Shown here: piece by piece, positions 45,501-57,048 of the stretch | How the letters are laid out: the number at the start of each line of letters is the position of its first letter | How positions within the stretch are numbered: position 1 is the first letter of the stretch | Assembly: GCA_051294375.1 (NCBI GenBank) | Contig: CM119263.1 | Location: forward strand, 10,500,703 to 10,564,702 | Source: Paraspadella gotoi | Lineage: Eukaryota > Chaetognatha | Length of the DNA stretch: 64,000 nucleotides | Reading direction: 5' to 3' | Notes under the pieces: model-generated | What the model was told of the DNA's origin: nothing | Database searches by the model: none | The model's input: the letters and a program-made list of their open reading frames with translations, nothing else | Translations under genes and position numbers: made by a program

Positions 45501-47481
45501 TTGGTTAAACTGAACTCATTTCATTGTCTTGTACAATTAAGTATTCGCTTAACAGTTCCGGGTTCAATCCTTTTACGGCTGTGCTGGTTAAGTGTAAAGA
45601 TGCTAGCATTATGCAAGTAGCATAATTAAATTTGTAGGTTTAAACTTTTAAGAGATGACTGTCAGAAGATTCTTCATACCATGAGGATCACATACGTCCT
45701 CCTGTTGTTATATTATTAATATTAGTTTTTTTTTTAATTTGTTTGTAACTATAGATTTTTCAAATTATTTTTTTTAATTTAAAAAAAAAGCGACCGACCG
45801 ACCAATAATAGCACAATCCAGTCTTTAGAGCGGAATTGAATAAAAACTGGTTTCGAGATATTAAGTTCGACGCTGGGGGCCACGGACGCTTGTTCGAGCT
45901 CGCCCTTCTAATGACAAATTATTGATTTCAATTAAAATTTAACTTAAAAAATATTAAACATGATATTTTTATGGTTATTAAACAACGTTAACATAATATC
46001 TTTAGTTGTTATAATTTATGGCAAGATTTTTAAAAATTGAAATAACAATCAGGAAGAAATGATAGAAGTAATAAGATTCGTCAACTGAAAAGCAATTTAT
46101 TACTTAAAATTAAGTTTGATGACTTGCTTTAGCAATTGTTGCAGTCAAAAAGCTATGCAACAAAACAAATTAGCTTAGTGTTTTGCCTTATTATCTAACT
46201 TTTAATACATTGATACCCTAAAATCTTCCATATCGACCTACCTACGATTTAAAAAAAAAAACTGCACTCAACTCGACCCTGCCCTAAAATAGCAATAACT
46301 AAGTTACCTCCCTTTAGGCCGCAGTAAATGTCGGCCACTTTTTCCCTTTATTGCGTTTCGAGTTCCCCTCTACTCGTCGGGGTAAAAATCCAAACGGTTT
46401 TTATTCTCCCCTTTTTAAACTATTTGTGTCAAGGGGAGTTTTGACAAAAGACTTTTCCCACGAATGAAAGGAAAGCCGTCTTCCGTCATAACGAGTTTTA
46501 AAATGTCAGACGTCAGTGTCAGACGTCAGTCACTACCTGTGAACGATGTCATCGACGTCGTGATGCAATTTGTTGTGCAGATCGAAAATCGTCATATTTC
46601 TTCTTTCATCTTCGAATTCTTTTCCCTCCAAAAATTTCTTTTCGTTGATGAACATTTGATCTGAATGCAATTTTGAAGACAAAAAAGTTGTAATTATTTG
46701 AGAAAAATAAATGACTTTCATTTAATGAAAAAAAATGAATGAATGAATGAATAAATCTTTCATACAGTTAATTATTTAGTCACAAATATTGAAATTACCT
46801 ACTAAATCATAAAGGTTCTCTTCATACGCTCTCGTTTTCCGAAAGTCGTTTTGATTGCAGATGGCGATGGAGGGGAATTGGAGAGTGCTGTTGTAGTTGA
46901 CCTGTGTTTTGATGTTGCTGGCTTTACTAGAGATGTCTATTAGTTTGTCTTATCCCTGATCTTATTAATATTATCAACTCTTTTTTAAACATAACAATTG
47001 TTTACATTAGAGATACATAATTTGCCGTTGTCTTTACCGTTTTATTAACCGTCGCTTTGGTCTGAGTCAGTTTGAGCTAATTGTCAACGTCCCTACCTCG
47101 ACATTAACGTTGCTTGGATAACTGAGGTAGTAAGCGACGCGATCGTACACTTGGTAAGTTATTTGAATCGAGGCGCCGACGACGACCAGAAACCAAAGAA
47201 CTCTGGAAGCAGGAAAGACTGTTCAACCTTATTATTTAATTGGACAGTAACTTACCTTTTCTCTAAATGATAGGCCCCTACCTTCTGATGAAGAAGGGTG
47301 TGTCGGCGACAACGAAGGCGATTCCCTGAAACGACGTCTCCTCGCAGGCGGACCTGAGGGCGGACCTCCAGGTGCCGGGGTCTTCGTCGACGAGCGAATC
47401 GGTGGATCCCTTCTCCGCAGTCCCGTTCTGTCCCTCAAGCGCCGTCATTTCGTTGGCGAATCCTTCGCTCGCTCTCACCAT
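36558..47481 (-). CDS. DEG/ENaC channel with giant extracellular insertion
   Basis: Twenty exons join in phase to 962 residues: 47282-47481, 47097-47202, 46799-46901, 46537-46660, 42733-42838, 42512-42581, 42297-42421, 41910-42132, 41488-41728, 40994-41179, 40474-40529, 40130-40290, 39724-39853, 39091-39353, 38762-38883, 38492-38615, 38155-38302, 37394-37571, 36901-36992, 36558-36688. Family landmarks: QG at 52-53 (usually HG), TM1 about 68-86, FPSIAICN 111-118, the cysteine-rich finger and thumb 179-383 ending CECPVPC, LFIDFFF 893-899, and TM2 with DIGGAMGLLVGAT 921-933. About 506 residues lie between C383 and the pre-TM2 strand, against about 50 in ASIC1. The extra part is mostly predicted helix with sequons at N445, N473, N532, N562 and N827. 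The start Met follows an open frame into a GA tract, so an upstream exon is possible. It should form a trimeric sodium channel at the plasma membrane. Confidence 0.93.
40640..40905. repeat. Probable interspersed repeat in a channel intron
   Basis: A GC-richer block inside the intron between exons 40994-41179 and 40474-40529. Its edges carry CCTCACAG words (near 40675 and 40870), and it contains CCCATTGG and CCCAATGGG in opposite orientation. It differs from the AT-rich intron around it and looks like an old mobile element. No second copy was found in this window. Confidence 0.35.
43497..44123 (-). CDS. MATH-BTB (SPOP-like) protein, 3' part
   Basis: A 208-codon open stretch that ends in CMAD and a stop. 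From about codon 10, RFELFCSTPNRRSRDELASK resembles the end of a MATH domain and the linker of SPOP (LTLFCEV...LADEL). A BTB/POZ domain follows, with DGQEIPAHRCVLKARSAYF and FLGVLRFIYAGAV, then a short three-helix tail ending GWKDIAHFPEIF, like SPOP's SGWKSM. SPOP-type proteins are substrate adaptors of CUL3 ubiquitin ligases. The domain begins before the first Met (43958), so translation must start in an upstream exon. I could not find a clean acceptor: the frame meets a stop at 44124-44126. The whole piece lies in the fourth intron of the DEG/ENaC gene, same strand. It may be a nested gene or a damaged copy. Confidence 0.75.
   Translation of the reverse strand, partial: RSATPTSGTRIRFELFCSTPNRRSRDELASKATSTLLTDFSKLLETGADADVVVAVDGQEIPAHRCVLKARSAYFAKMFASGMSEDRGGRVEVVGVDADAFLGVLRFIYAGAVDSEVERLAPSMLPKVDEMGLTELKVVCVETMKGAVTTDNVCRFLRLSHLHGCEDLKADCLAFVKRNAKSVLKTEGWKDIAHFPEIFTDIVSCMAD
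44395..44640 (-). other. Possible MATH-BTB upstream exon(s), frame disrupted
   Basis: A GC-rich island in the AT-rich intron. On the minus strand one frame reads FCNSVTVNIFVYYGDGDD with G or C in nearly every third position. A second frame then takes over the same bias, reading about RRDSIVFSDLVDAFPVF. Such a switch suggests two exons, or a coding sequence with an indel. It probably belongs with the BTB piece downstream, but no clear splice pair joins them. Confidence 0.3.
45055..45201 (-). CDS. Candidate first exon within the DEG/ENaC intron
   Basis: Forty-nine codons start at an ATG in the context TAGCCATGT. They read MSAKVCGEFLLTEILPSSKG onwards to GYGCIIQ, followed by a GTGAAG donor in phase 0. 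It does not fit between the channel exons on either side, whose phases already join. The likeliest use is the first coding exon of the nested MATH-BTB gene. The sequence itself is not a recognisable MATH domain. Confidence 0.4.
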
Positions 47482-47530
47482 CGCCACCTCTTTAGCGGCT
47501 TCTTTTGTGGCGAAGAGAAAAAAAAAAATA

Positions 47531-47531
<1 letters not shown>

Positions 47532-47590
<59 letters not shown>
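47532..47590. repeat. (GA)n microsatellite at the 5' end of the channel gene
   Basis: About 59 bp of GA on the plus strand, 51 bp upstream of the chosen start codon of the DEG/ENaC gene. The coding frame stays open through it, giving a spurious Ser-Leu run. Confidence 0.95.
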
Positions 47591-47592
<2 letters not shown>

Positions 47593-50170
47593 AGATGGAG
47601 GGAGGGAGGAGGGGGGAAGGGAGAGAGAGAGAAAAGAGAGAGAGAAATTCAAATATATTTAATACACGGATATCAAGTGAAGGAGAAATGAAAAAAAGTT
47701 GTTATAATTTATAACAGACTAATAGTGACTAGGATTGATATTTAATCATTTCATTAGTTGGAAAATTCTCTGACTTTTATATTTCTATATAACAAATTGA
47801 TAATACATACATCATACAAATTGTGCTTTTTTTGTAACTTTTTTCCCTCCCTTGGGATACTTCAATTTCGAACTCCTTATGAAAAAATCTAAGTCAATTA
47901 TTTTAATTTCTTTTATATTTTTAGTTAGTCTAAGGTCTTGGAAGCATTACAAAAAATGTTTATTAATATATTCAAAGGTTCAGTGAGGCGACAAGCGCTT
48001 GTTAGATCGATGTTCTTTCGAAATTTGTTTTCCAAGCTAAAATTTTCATTTTCTTTCACTTGTAACTTAAAAACTATAAAATGACAAAAGGCTGTCATTG
48101 TGGTTGTGAAAAAGATTTTGACATTTTGATTGCTCAGGTACATACTCCAATGTCTATATTTGTAAGATGAATTAAAATTTATTAAAATTTCAGTCTTTTT
48201 ATAGAAATATGTTTTATAATGCAAAAATTAGACTTTTTTGAAATTCGACCTTGACATTGATGACCAAATAACTAAGAAACTCATGGGAGTTACAAAAGAA
48301 AAAAACGTCAGTGATTTTTTTACCAGTGTACAAAATTTGAAGTCACTATAACTAATAATATAACAATAGCATTTAATATTTTCATTTCAAATTTATGATT
48401 TTATATCGACATTTACCTTTCTAAAATCGCTGCCGGAGATAAAGTTGAGGTACTAAAGCGGGGTATATTTTTTTTAAAAAATATTATATGTTGAACTGTA
48501 AAACTGGTTTTAAAATAGAAAGTTAGACTCCTTGATGTATTCCTGTGAAAGTTTTTTTCGGGAAATTACTGTGACAGTTCTTCGGGAGATTTTTTTTGGG
48601 TAACGATTTTCCGAGAGAACTTTTCTTTTTTTAGCAAGGTTTTTAGAGTGCATGTAGTTTTTCCAATCATTTCTTGTATCTGTTTCTTGTAATTTCAGTT
48701 ATTCGTTCGATCGAAGCGGAGAATGTAGAATCGACAAAAACTAAACTTAAATGTGAAAATAGTATTTTGTTATTTGAAATAAATGTCGGGTCTTAATCTT
48801 ATACTTGATCGCGCGCGAAAGAGAAAGTATGTAGTAAGATATTAAATATTAAAAATTTAAAAATTACGAAGATACCGAAGAGGAAAAAAAGACTCCCGCA
48901 ATTGAAATCAATGTGAGAGGAAGTCACGCGACGATGTAAATCAAATAATAGTAGTGCTTTATCCAAAGTGTGAAATTATAACATACTGGATGAAAATCTC
49001 TTTTGATTTTGTTACAAAAAATTAATTCAAAAAACACATTAGAGACAGATACCGGTGGTAAGTCGCCTCATACATAACTGTCTTTGCACAAATTTTCATA
49101 CTATTTCTTTTCAAAAAAAGCAAATTTTAATTTTATTTGAACTTTTCTTTCGAACGTTGATTATCTTTAAAATTTTTTCTGAGTTTTTCTTTAATTTAGT
49201 TATATCTAAATGCTCATTTCATTTAATTTAAAATCGATTTATAAGTCTAAATTGTTGTCGGAAAAAAACCGAAACGGTATTTCAGGATTGTTATTATAAT
49301 AAAGAAGGAATCGATAATACCAACCAAGAAAAGAAAAAAAAAACGTTAATGACAAACAAAGCAAAGATTCATTGTGCAGAGCGCACACTATTTCTCTCCG
49401 TAATAATAGCTTTAAAAAAACATAAAGAAAAGAAATTAATGAATTCTTTTTAAAATTTTAATAGTCTTTCTTAAAGAAATGTGAAAGGCAGCCGTAGAGA
49501 TATACTATATCATATAGTATAGAAAAGGAAAGTAAAGGATAAACGACGAACGGCGAAAAAGAACGAGTGAATAACAACGGAACAAACGTCGAACGAACCA
49601 AAAAGAACATTTAATGTCTAACGTATAACGAACGACGATCGACGGACCAAAACCGCTGACGTTTTTTCTTGTCACGAAAGTTTCGTTCCTCCGAGTCTGA
49701 GGCTTCGCGGTAGAGTTTTCGCGTTGGAAATTTGTGACCGACCTTGAAGAGTTGAGAGACATTGATTCTTTCGGACTCGCGATATGTTAATCCTATCGGC
49801 TGAGGAAACGACAACAATAACAACACGCGCCGGGAAATCGGGACGACTGAAAAAAAAAATAAAGTGCAATGGCTTGTTCGACACGTTTTCTCATAGTGCC
49901 CATGAAATAAAAAATAGAGATATTGTAGTGATGTAAGTGTGGGGGCTATCCACACTCACAGAGAGGCATGGCGACCCTCTCTCATCTCGGTCACTTCACT
50001 ATGAATTAAAATTCAATTCAAGATGAATAAAAACAAGGATTGAGGTCGAGGTGTTTTGAAATTTGTAAACGTTGATGTAAATAAAATATTAATCTCGGTT
50101 TCAAAGAATATTTTTTCTTGATTTAATTTCGCGTCATCAATAATGATTAGAAAAAAAGGTGAAAGTGACA

Positions 50171-50212
<42 letters not shown>

Positions 50213-51063
50213 AAGGGGGAGTCAGAGTTTTAATTTCCATTTAACAATCGAAGCGTGGACGTGTCAGCATTCTCCCTTTGACATCGCGAACAGACGACGA
50301 TGGAGACGAGGGCGAACTTAAATAAATAAACCAGAAACTTATATTAGATTAACTGAACTAAAAAAAAGATAGTTTAGTCTTAGAATTTAAGAAAGTTTAC
50401 GCTAAGAAAACCGTAGGAATAGAAAACGAATTTGGTGATTTTTCATTTTCGGTCGAAAACTTGTTTTGACAACGTCCAGAGCGTTGGTATACGAAGACGT
50501 CGATGACGACGACGACGATGGTGTTGGTTACGAAGCTTTTAACAACAATGAAGAAGACGACGACGAAAAAGAGATTAGTGAGAACTGAGAACGACGATGA
50601 TGTCGATGAAAGCAAAGTGACATAACGAGATGAAACGATGCCTAATCTCGAACGCAGCCAAAAAACATGACTTCGAAAACGCGATAATTGAGTTTCGACC
50701 AAGATCAGGTCCTTAAATTAAACGAGGTGTCGGATTTTGAGGCCGATTCTTGTTTGGATTAAAGACAATTGGAGAAGAGAAAAACGTCGAGCCGACAATG
50801 AGACAGAACATGACGATGCAGGCGGATCCTAAATCCTAAATCGGAAGCGTCGACGCCGTCGACTGTAATGTCCGACGACCGCGACAACTAATTCGATTAT
50901 TGACGTTTTCTATTCGATTGAAGTCGAAATACAAGATTCGCCATCGAATTATTATTTAAAGTGTCGTCGGAATTTTATTTATCCATGGATGAGAATACGC
51001 GAAAATAATCTCGTTTACATGTTTGTTTGGGAAAGTGATCTAGAGACAGAGAGAGACAGAGAG

Positions 51064-51101
<38 letters not shown>

Positions 51102-53045
51102 TATAGATATAATCGAATTAATGACATAACGATTTTTCTTATTCTTTTTTTTTTCGGATTTGTCAATTCGTTCTCTTGGTCTTCGTAAACCTAATCCTGA
51201 AACTTGTCTTACAAGTTGTTATTGTCGTCGTCGTCGTCGTCGTCGTCATCTTCGAACATCGTGCTCGATATTCGATTTCGGTACGCAGTTCTCTCTCGGG
51301 CTTTCCCAGTTCTGCGCAGGTTCTCCCAGTTTTGATCAAGGTTATTCGCGACATCCTGCTCGTCTCAATTAACGCCTGAGGTCTTCCCAGCGGGTTTTCT
51401 CTTTGGCTCTCCTTGCTCACTTCGGTTCCCTTTTGGTTTACGAGTTTATTGTTTAGAGATCCGCTCGATCGTCGAAAGAAGAAGACGATGATGACAAAAA
51501 GGAGACGACGTCTACTGTGATGTTATGATGCTCCTCCTGACGAAATGACGAGGCTTTAATCGATTTTTCCCCCCGAAATCCCGAAAATCCGATTTCCAAT
51601 TAATTTGCGCCAGTAAACTTATTTCGTTTTAAATAATTTTCCGGGTTCGTTGTCATCCTGGCAATTGCATCATGTAGATGTGTCAAGGAAGAGTGACAGT
51701 CAACCGGTCACACTCCTCACTGACCTATATAAACATTATACAAGTTTAATTTTAACTAACGAACGCTGTCAACGACGTTGTCATTTTTTTAACTTCTTGT
51801 TGTTGATAAGTTGACCCCGTGACCCCGCGACCTTTTTTAAACTTTAAAATTGTTTCGTACTGATTTGAACTGGAGCAAATAGAGCCCCACTCCCTGCCAG
51901 GCACATTTTGAACTCAGCTGACAACCGCCAATTCTTTTTTTTTTATATTACTTTCATTAGTTTTCATTAATTTTAAAATTAATGAGGAAACGAGAAAGAC
52001 AACGACGTCGTTAAACTTAAGGTTTTTTTTGGTTTTCGTATGATGAAGAAGTGAACCAACTTTTTTTTCGTCGGGGAAAAAAAAAAAAACGAAAATAAAA
52101 GTAGCTAGCTGGTCAAAACATGGCGAACGTGCCAATTCTGCGTCTGCTTTAGAGAATCGAAATGTGACAAACAGTTTTCATGACGCGAGTCGTCGGTCCG
52201 TTTGCCCGTACGTCGATTTGACTGTCTGTCGTGAGAATGGAATCACTTTGAAATTAAGTTATATTACCGCTCCTGTAAAAGTAGGAATCCCGAGAAAAGC
52301 TAAAAAGTAAACAATTTAGTTATCATATTTTGTTTTATTGATTTTTTATAGGATTTTAATTAATGAAAATTTTTTTACATGACAGGGTTTAGAAAAGAAA
52401 GCACATTCAATGAAATTTAAAAAAAAAGATTTTCTTTTGAAATTTTAACCTGAAAATAGTTGTGTTTCTTCCCCTTTTTTAGGTCTAATTGGTCTGAGTT
52501 TCATGTTAATAGAATATGGATTAAGATTAGCTGTCAATTTAATGATTTTGTAAAGATTACTTTGAAGCCATGAGAAAATTGAATTAGACAATGTCATTTA
52601 GGCGCAGTTTATTTAAATTTTTAAGTTTTAAAATGTAGTAAAAGTTTAGGGATAGAATTAGGGATCAGGGTTATAGTTACTTTAAGTCAATATTTAAAAA
52701 GAAATTGTTATAATATCAATTAATATTATCCAATAAGGGTTAAAATTAAGTTCATAGATTGGTAACAGAAATAGGGCGCTCACGGAAAACAGTTTCCTCA
52801 TTTTTAGCAATATGTGATACTAGTTTTTTTTTAAATAAAGTTAGTGAAATGTTACAGGTTTTTAACATATTATTATATATATTATTAGATTGGTTGTACA
52901 AATTTAATAAAGAAATTAAGTAACATTTACTTGTTAATTAGATTTTTCATGATTTTATGTTTTTCGTTCAAAACCATGTCTTTTTTTTATTAGAGACGCT
53001 CTTTTCAACGCAAATATTCTTCAGTTGGAAAAATGATCGGGTTTC

Positions 53046-53136
53046 CTGCGAGCGAAACCACTTACCCACCCGGTCCAAACCCCCACTCAAACTGCGAGCG
53101 AAACCACTTACCCACCCGGTCCAAACCCCCACTCAA
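53046..53136 (+). repeat. 46-bp perfect tandem duplication
   Basis: The block starting CTGCGAGCGAAACCACTTAC and ending CCCCCACTCAA occurs twice head to tail with no visible difference. This indicates a recent duplication. Confidence 0.95.
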
Positions 53137-53700
53137 GCATTTTTTTCAATTTTTGTCATCGATTGGTGTCACGTGAGCGACGTCATCGGCGGAGACGACG
53201 CCAAAGTCATAACAACAACAAGTGAAAATAGGAAAAAAAAAAAAAGAATAGAGCAAATGTCACCAAATAATAAACTAATGAAGTACCATCATAAATATAA
53301 TATAATGTAAATAGTTGTCGCGTTTTTTTAAAAAGTAGAGTACATGCGGTTTGCTTGCGAGGTTTTTTTTTATTACCTTTTTATTTTTTCTATTCCTTTT
53401 TCATTTCTTTTTTTCTTGGTGTTTGTTTCGGAAATCGGGGATGGAAAAACTGTTTTATCCGAATCAACAAAAAAGGTGGAAGCATAAAATATGACTTCGT
53501 TTCGGCGGCGAGTTGGGTTGTGGGGGTGGTGGGTGGGGTGGTGGGTTGGGGTGGTGCCTGACGGGGAAGCAAGAATGGTGGTGATTGAAATGAGAAAGAG
53601 AATAGGATCCTCAAAGATTTGAAATAGATGTGGTTTCGAAAATGTTGGTTTTTGGTTCTGATCGGAAGCAATTGTCAATCTCGAGGAAAGAGAAATTAAA

Positions 53701-54146
53701 ACAAGAACGGTAATTCAAATGTGTTACGCCGCAGTGACCACTTTATCACGTGTATTACTCGTGACATGACATTACATAACATGACATGACGTGACATAAC
53801 ATGACTACATGATTACAATAACTTTCTTAGCCCGTGTATTTATGACATGTACTGCATCAAAATTTTGTATTTTATTCTATTTTAGTTTGCAGTCCTTTAG
53901 ATTAACCAAAGAGCAACCAACTAAAGGGAAATTTTATAGTATCTGTAAACTGTATATTGTCCGTGATAATTTGTAACAGCGACCCATGGCCATTGGCCAA
54001 CCCCCGGCCCGTCCTTTCTGAATAAATTCTAATCTAATCTAATCTATATGTACCGACGGACAGACATACCGACGTACCGACCGACCGACAGACCGACCGA
54101 AAAGTGACTTATAGAGTTTCTCCGCGAGTACTCGCGGCGCAAATAA
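53701..54146 (+). repeat. Interspersed repeat family R1, copy 2
   Basis: Matches 5944-6271 at both ends, including the terminal palindrome CCGCGAGTACTCGCGG at 54122-54137. About 150 bp in the middle (near 53900-54048) is absent from copy 1. It contains CCATGGCCATTGGCCAACCC and ends in a (TCTAA)n tail, so it looks like a retroposon inserted into this copy. Confidence 0.8.
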
Positions 54147-54387
54147 AAAAAGGAAATTAACGAATGCAAAATGTCGCCAAATTAATGCTGATGTTAGCGC
54201 CTTTTCTGTTTGTGACGTTTATCCCCGTTAATCCGCTTGTGAATTAGGAGCCGATTATTTGCTCTTTTTTGGGCTTTATAGATGAATAGTTTTTATTATT
54301 TTTTTCATCGGTTGATTTAATCTACTAAATATCTAATCAATTCTTTCTGATTCCTTTCTAATCTCATCTCATTGATTTTTCTCTTCC

Positions 54388-54440
54388 TTCTCTTTTCTTT
54401 TCTTTTCTTTTCTTTTCTTTTCTTTTCTTTTCTTTTTTTT
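54388..54440. repeat. (TTTTC)n microsatellite
   Basis: About ten copies of the pentamer CTTTT. The same unit recurs near 7420, 8430 and 37061, and as its complement near 20405 and 21160. Confidence 0.9.
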
Positions 54441-56280
54441 CTTTTCTTCTCTTCTCTCCTCAGCTCTTTAATTCTGTTTTTCACTTCTCTATTTTCAATT
54501 CTCTTTTAGTTATTTTTCGCTTTCTTTCCCTGATCTTTTCCTCTATTTTTTCCTCTTTCTGAAGTCAGCACGTGAATTAATAATTAATAAATAAACATAA
54601 AATTGATTCAGAATTTTAATTCGACTAATTTGAGAATTTCTGAAAGATACATGCTGCAATACCTACTCCTTGCTTCAGCTATATATATCAATTATTAGGT
54701 GAAGTCAAGACCTTAAAATTTTGTTGATAAAATTTTATAACAGGCGCTATATAGAGTCAAACATACCCTGTTTCCGTTCGCGAGTGTCACCAAAATTTTA
54801 CATCATAAGAAATCCCTATTAATGGTCTAATGAATGGCGTATCGGAATTATAGTATGTTTAGAAATTTGTGAGTAATGATTTTTTATTTATGTTTTTATT
54901 TGTAATTCTTAAGTTTTCTTTGTACAATTCGTCCAAATGAAAAAAATGCTGTCCTGACCATGTTTTTTATTGTCTTGAATAATTATTTTATATCGTAAGG
55001 ATTCCACGTTAATGCTTCATTTAATGTTATAAATGAATTTCAATAATTTTAAGTAATCAATGAGTAATTAATTTATAATGATTTTATTTTTTTTTAAATT
55101 CAGATTTTTACTTATGTTGAAATTGGATTACCATGAAAGAAAGGTTATTTTACCTAAGTAAATATAAAATTAATTTTATGAAATTAAAATATAATAAACG
55201 TCAGGTACTTTGCCATAGAATGAGAGAAGAAAATTTAGAAAAATATTCATCCAATGAGGAATGATACGCATTTTATTGGTGTCACTCGCGAACGGACAAG
55301 GGGTAGGTGAAAATTCTCATTCAATTTACAATTATTTGGGATTCTAAAACACTTACTCCGACAGGGAAATAAAAATACAAAACAAAAGAAAACGAAAGTA
55401 TCAAAAGAAACATTGAGCAAAAACGAAGACAAATGTCTTTCGGTCTTGACCGATCAATATTAATGGGTTTATCTTTTCCAATTATAGCAAATGGTCGCTT
55501 CATCATCTCGCTTACGAGTTTTTTTTTTTCACGGAAGAAAAATCAATTCCATTAACGAGAAATTCATTTCCCGCGGAGTGAGGAATGAGGGTAATTCCAA
55601 TAATAGTAATTCAAATCATAGTAATAATAATAATGATAAAAATAATAATAGTAATAATGATAAAAATAATAATAGTATCATTAATGATAAGAATAATAAT
55701 AATTAGGAATGAGGGAAATTCCAATAATTTTAATCTGATACTTATGCCTTTCTGTTTATGATCAGTCTTGAAAAAAAAATTGACAAGTTTCTGTCTATGA
55801 CTTAAAAAAAAGGCAATGGCCTCGTATAAATGTTAGGTACCATAATGATAATATTTACTCATGATTTTCATTGGTATACTTATACTTTTTCAATTTGCAG
55901 TGTCCGCGATTGATCCTTAATTGTTGAATTTAATAACATTATCTTTTTATTTTTAGTGCCATCAGTGCAATTAGTCTTGCTCAATGCTCATTTATTATTT
56001 GAATGCCAAATTGTTTCTTTTATTGTTTTGTCGTTTTATCTTTTTATCGTCTTAACTGTCAAATTATCTCTTTTATTTCAGAAAAAAAAAACAATTTCCT
56101 TTTTTTTCGCCGCTCCATGCCCATGGATATATTTGAAAATTCCACAAAAGCGTAGAAATGTTTAAACATATGTTATAAAAGGAATTTCCGAAGTAGCAAT
56201 AGACAAAAACGTTGAGATGTCGTGCTCTTACATTTCAACTAGTATTCTGTTCATTTGTTCGAAGAGAGACCGATCGAATG

Positions 56281-56553
56281 CTACAAGACAGTCTGCACAA
56301 CCTCCGGTTCATCGATGTCTCCCGCATCGGAAGTCGTCACGATTTCCGCGATCGGCGACAAAAGCGGCTTTTGCGACGCGGGCTTTGACGCGTGCGACGC
56401 GGGCTTTGACGCGTGCGGCGCCGAGGTCGCGTGGATGAGAGTTTCTGAGTCGAGAGTGAAGCCGTCGACGGTGGCGTCGAGAGCTTCAACGGAATTGGAG
56501 ATGCGGAACATAGACTCTGTTTCTTCGCCTCGTCGACGTCGTTGGAGGTATTC
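56281..56553 (-). CDS. Terminal exon of an unidentified gene
   Basis: Ninety codons plus a stop, entered in phase 0 from the acceptor TTTGTTTAG at 56554. It reads EYLQRRRRGEETESMFRISN and onward to DEPEVVQTVL. The part after RRRR is hydrophilic. It includes a 21-bp tandem duplication giving SHASKPA twice. It looks like a cytoplasmic C-terminal tail. The preceding exon is probably at 57246-57268, or a longer exon ending at 57246 with the donor GAG-GTGAAC. If longer, it would encode a hydrophobic stretch ending in SICFVSAPLLLLFLFAAV, which would be a membrane segment. I do not recognise the family. Confidence 0.6.
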   Translation of the reverse strand, partial: EYLQRRRRGEETESMFRISNSVEALDATVDGFTLDSETLIHATSAPHASKPASHASKPASQKPLLSPIAEIVTTSDAGDIDEPEVVQTVL

Positions 56554-56607
56554 CTAAACAAAAGGGCAATACAAGTTAAAAATGTCAATAATATAATATA
56601 TTAAACT

Positions 56608-56830
56608 ATTGTCAGGCATTGCAATAAGTTTACCCCGCCTATAAGCATGGAATCTTTAATTGGGACCCGGTGGGTCATTGAGTAACACCCGCAGCTCATA
56701 AACATGAGGTACCGGAATCGATTCCCAATGGTTCCAAGCCCAGGACCCTTATATATCTGTTACTAACCCTAGTGCTAGAGTGGGCCAGAGAAGTTGCGGA
56801 TTGCGCTCATGAGCTCACTTAGCGCCTTTT
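56608..56830 (+). mobile_element. tRNA-derived SINE family A, copy 1
   Basis: Shares its text with 62585-62853: CGCCTATAAGCATG, GACCCGGTGG(G/C)TCATTGAGTAA (A-box-like), a B-box-like region, AAGCCCAGGACCC and a terminal CACTTAGCGCCTT. It lacks about 65 bp present in copy 2, just after the B box. Its B box is decayed (ATCGATTCCC). Confidence 0.8.
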
Positions 56831-56961
56831 CCTCTTAAATTCCTCTTAACTTTAATTCGTGTCAAAGCAAAGATAGAGTAACAATCAAATGTTGAGTCCA
56901 TAATGCTGGCACTCTAGTTTTTTTTCCTTATAAATTCTAAACCTTTTGAATATAAAACTTT

Positions 56962-57048
56962 AGAAAAGACGTTTCAAATGTTTTACAACAACGATTTTTT
57001 TATTTTCAAAAAAAAAAATCGTTGTAAAACATTTCAAACGTCTCTTCT
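56962..57048. repeat. Long hairpin, about 39-bp arms
   Basis: AGACGTTTCAAATGTTTTAC with CAACAACGATTTTTT is followed, after a short loop, by its near-perfect reverse complement. The two arms and loop cover 87 bp. It may be a tiny foldback element or part of one. Confidence 0.85.

Larger units (their letters stand above)
47653..56280. other. Long stretch without a supported gene
   Basis: AT-rich sequence with (GA)n near 50174-50208 and 51067-51093, GTC triplet runs near 51227-51250, a 46-bp tandem duplication at 53046-53136, repeat R1 copy 2 at 53701-54146, (TTTTC)n at 54388-54440 and an AATAATGAT-type repeat near 55600-55710. A minus-strand frame at about 49611-49796, preceded by a pyrimidine-rich tract and CAG, looks moderately protein-like (RESERINVSQLFKVGHKF) and could be a terminal exon. 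I could not attach it to anything. Confidence 0.45.
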
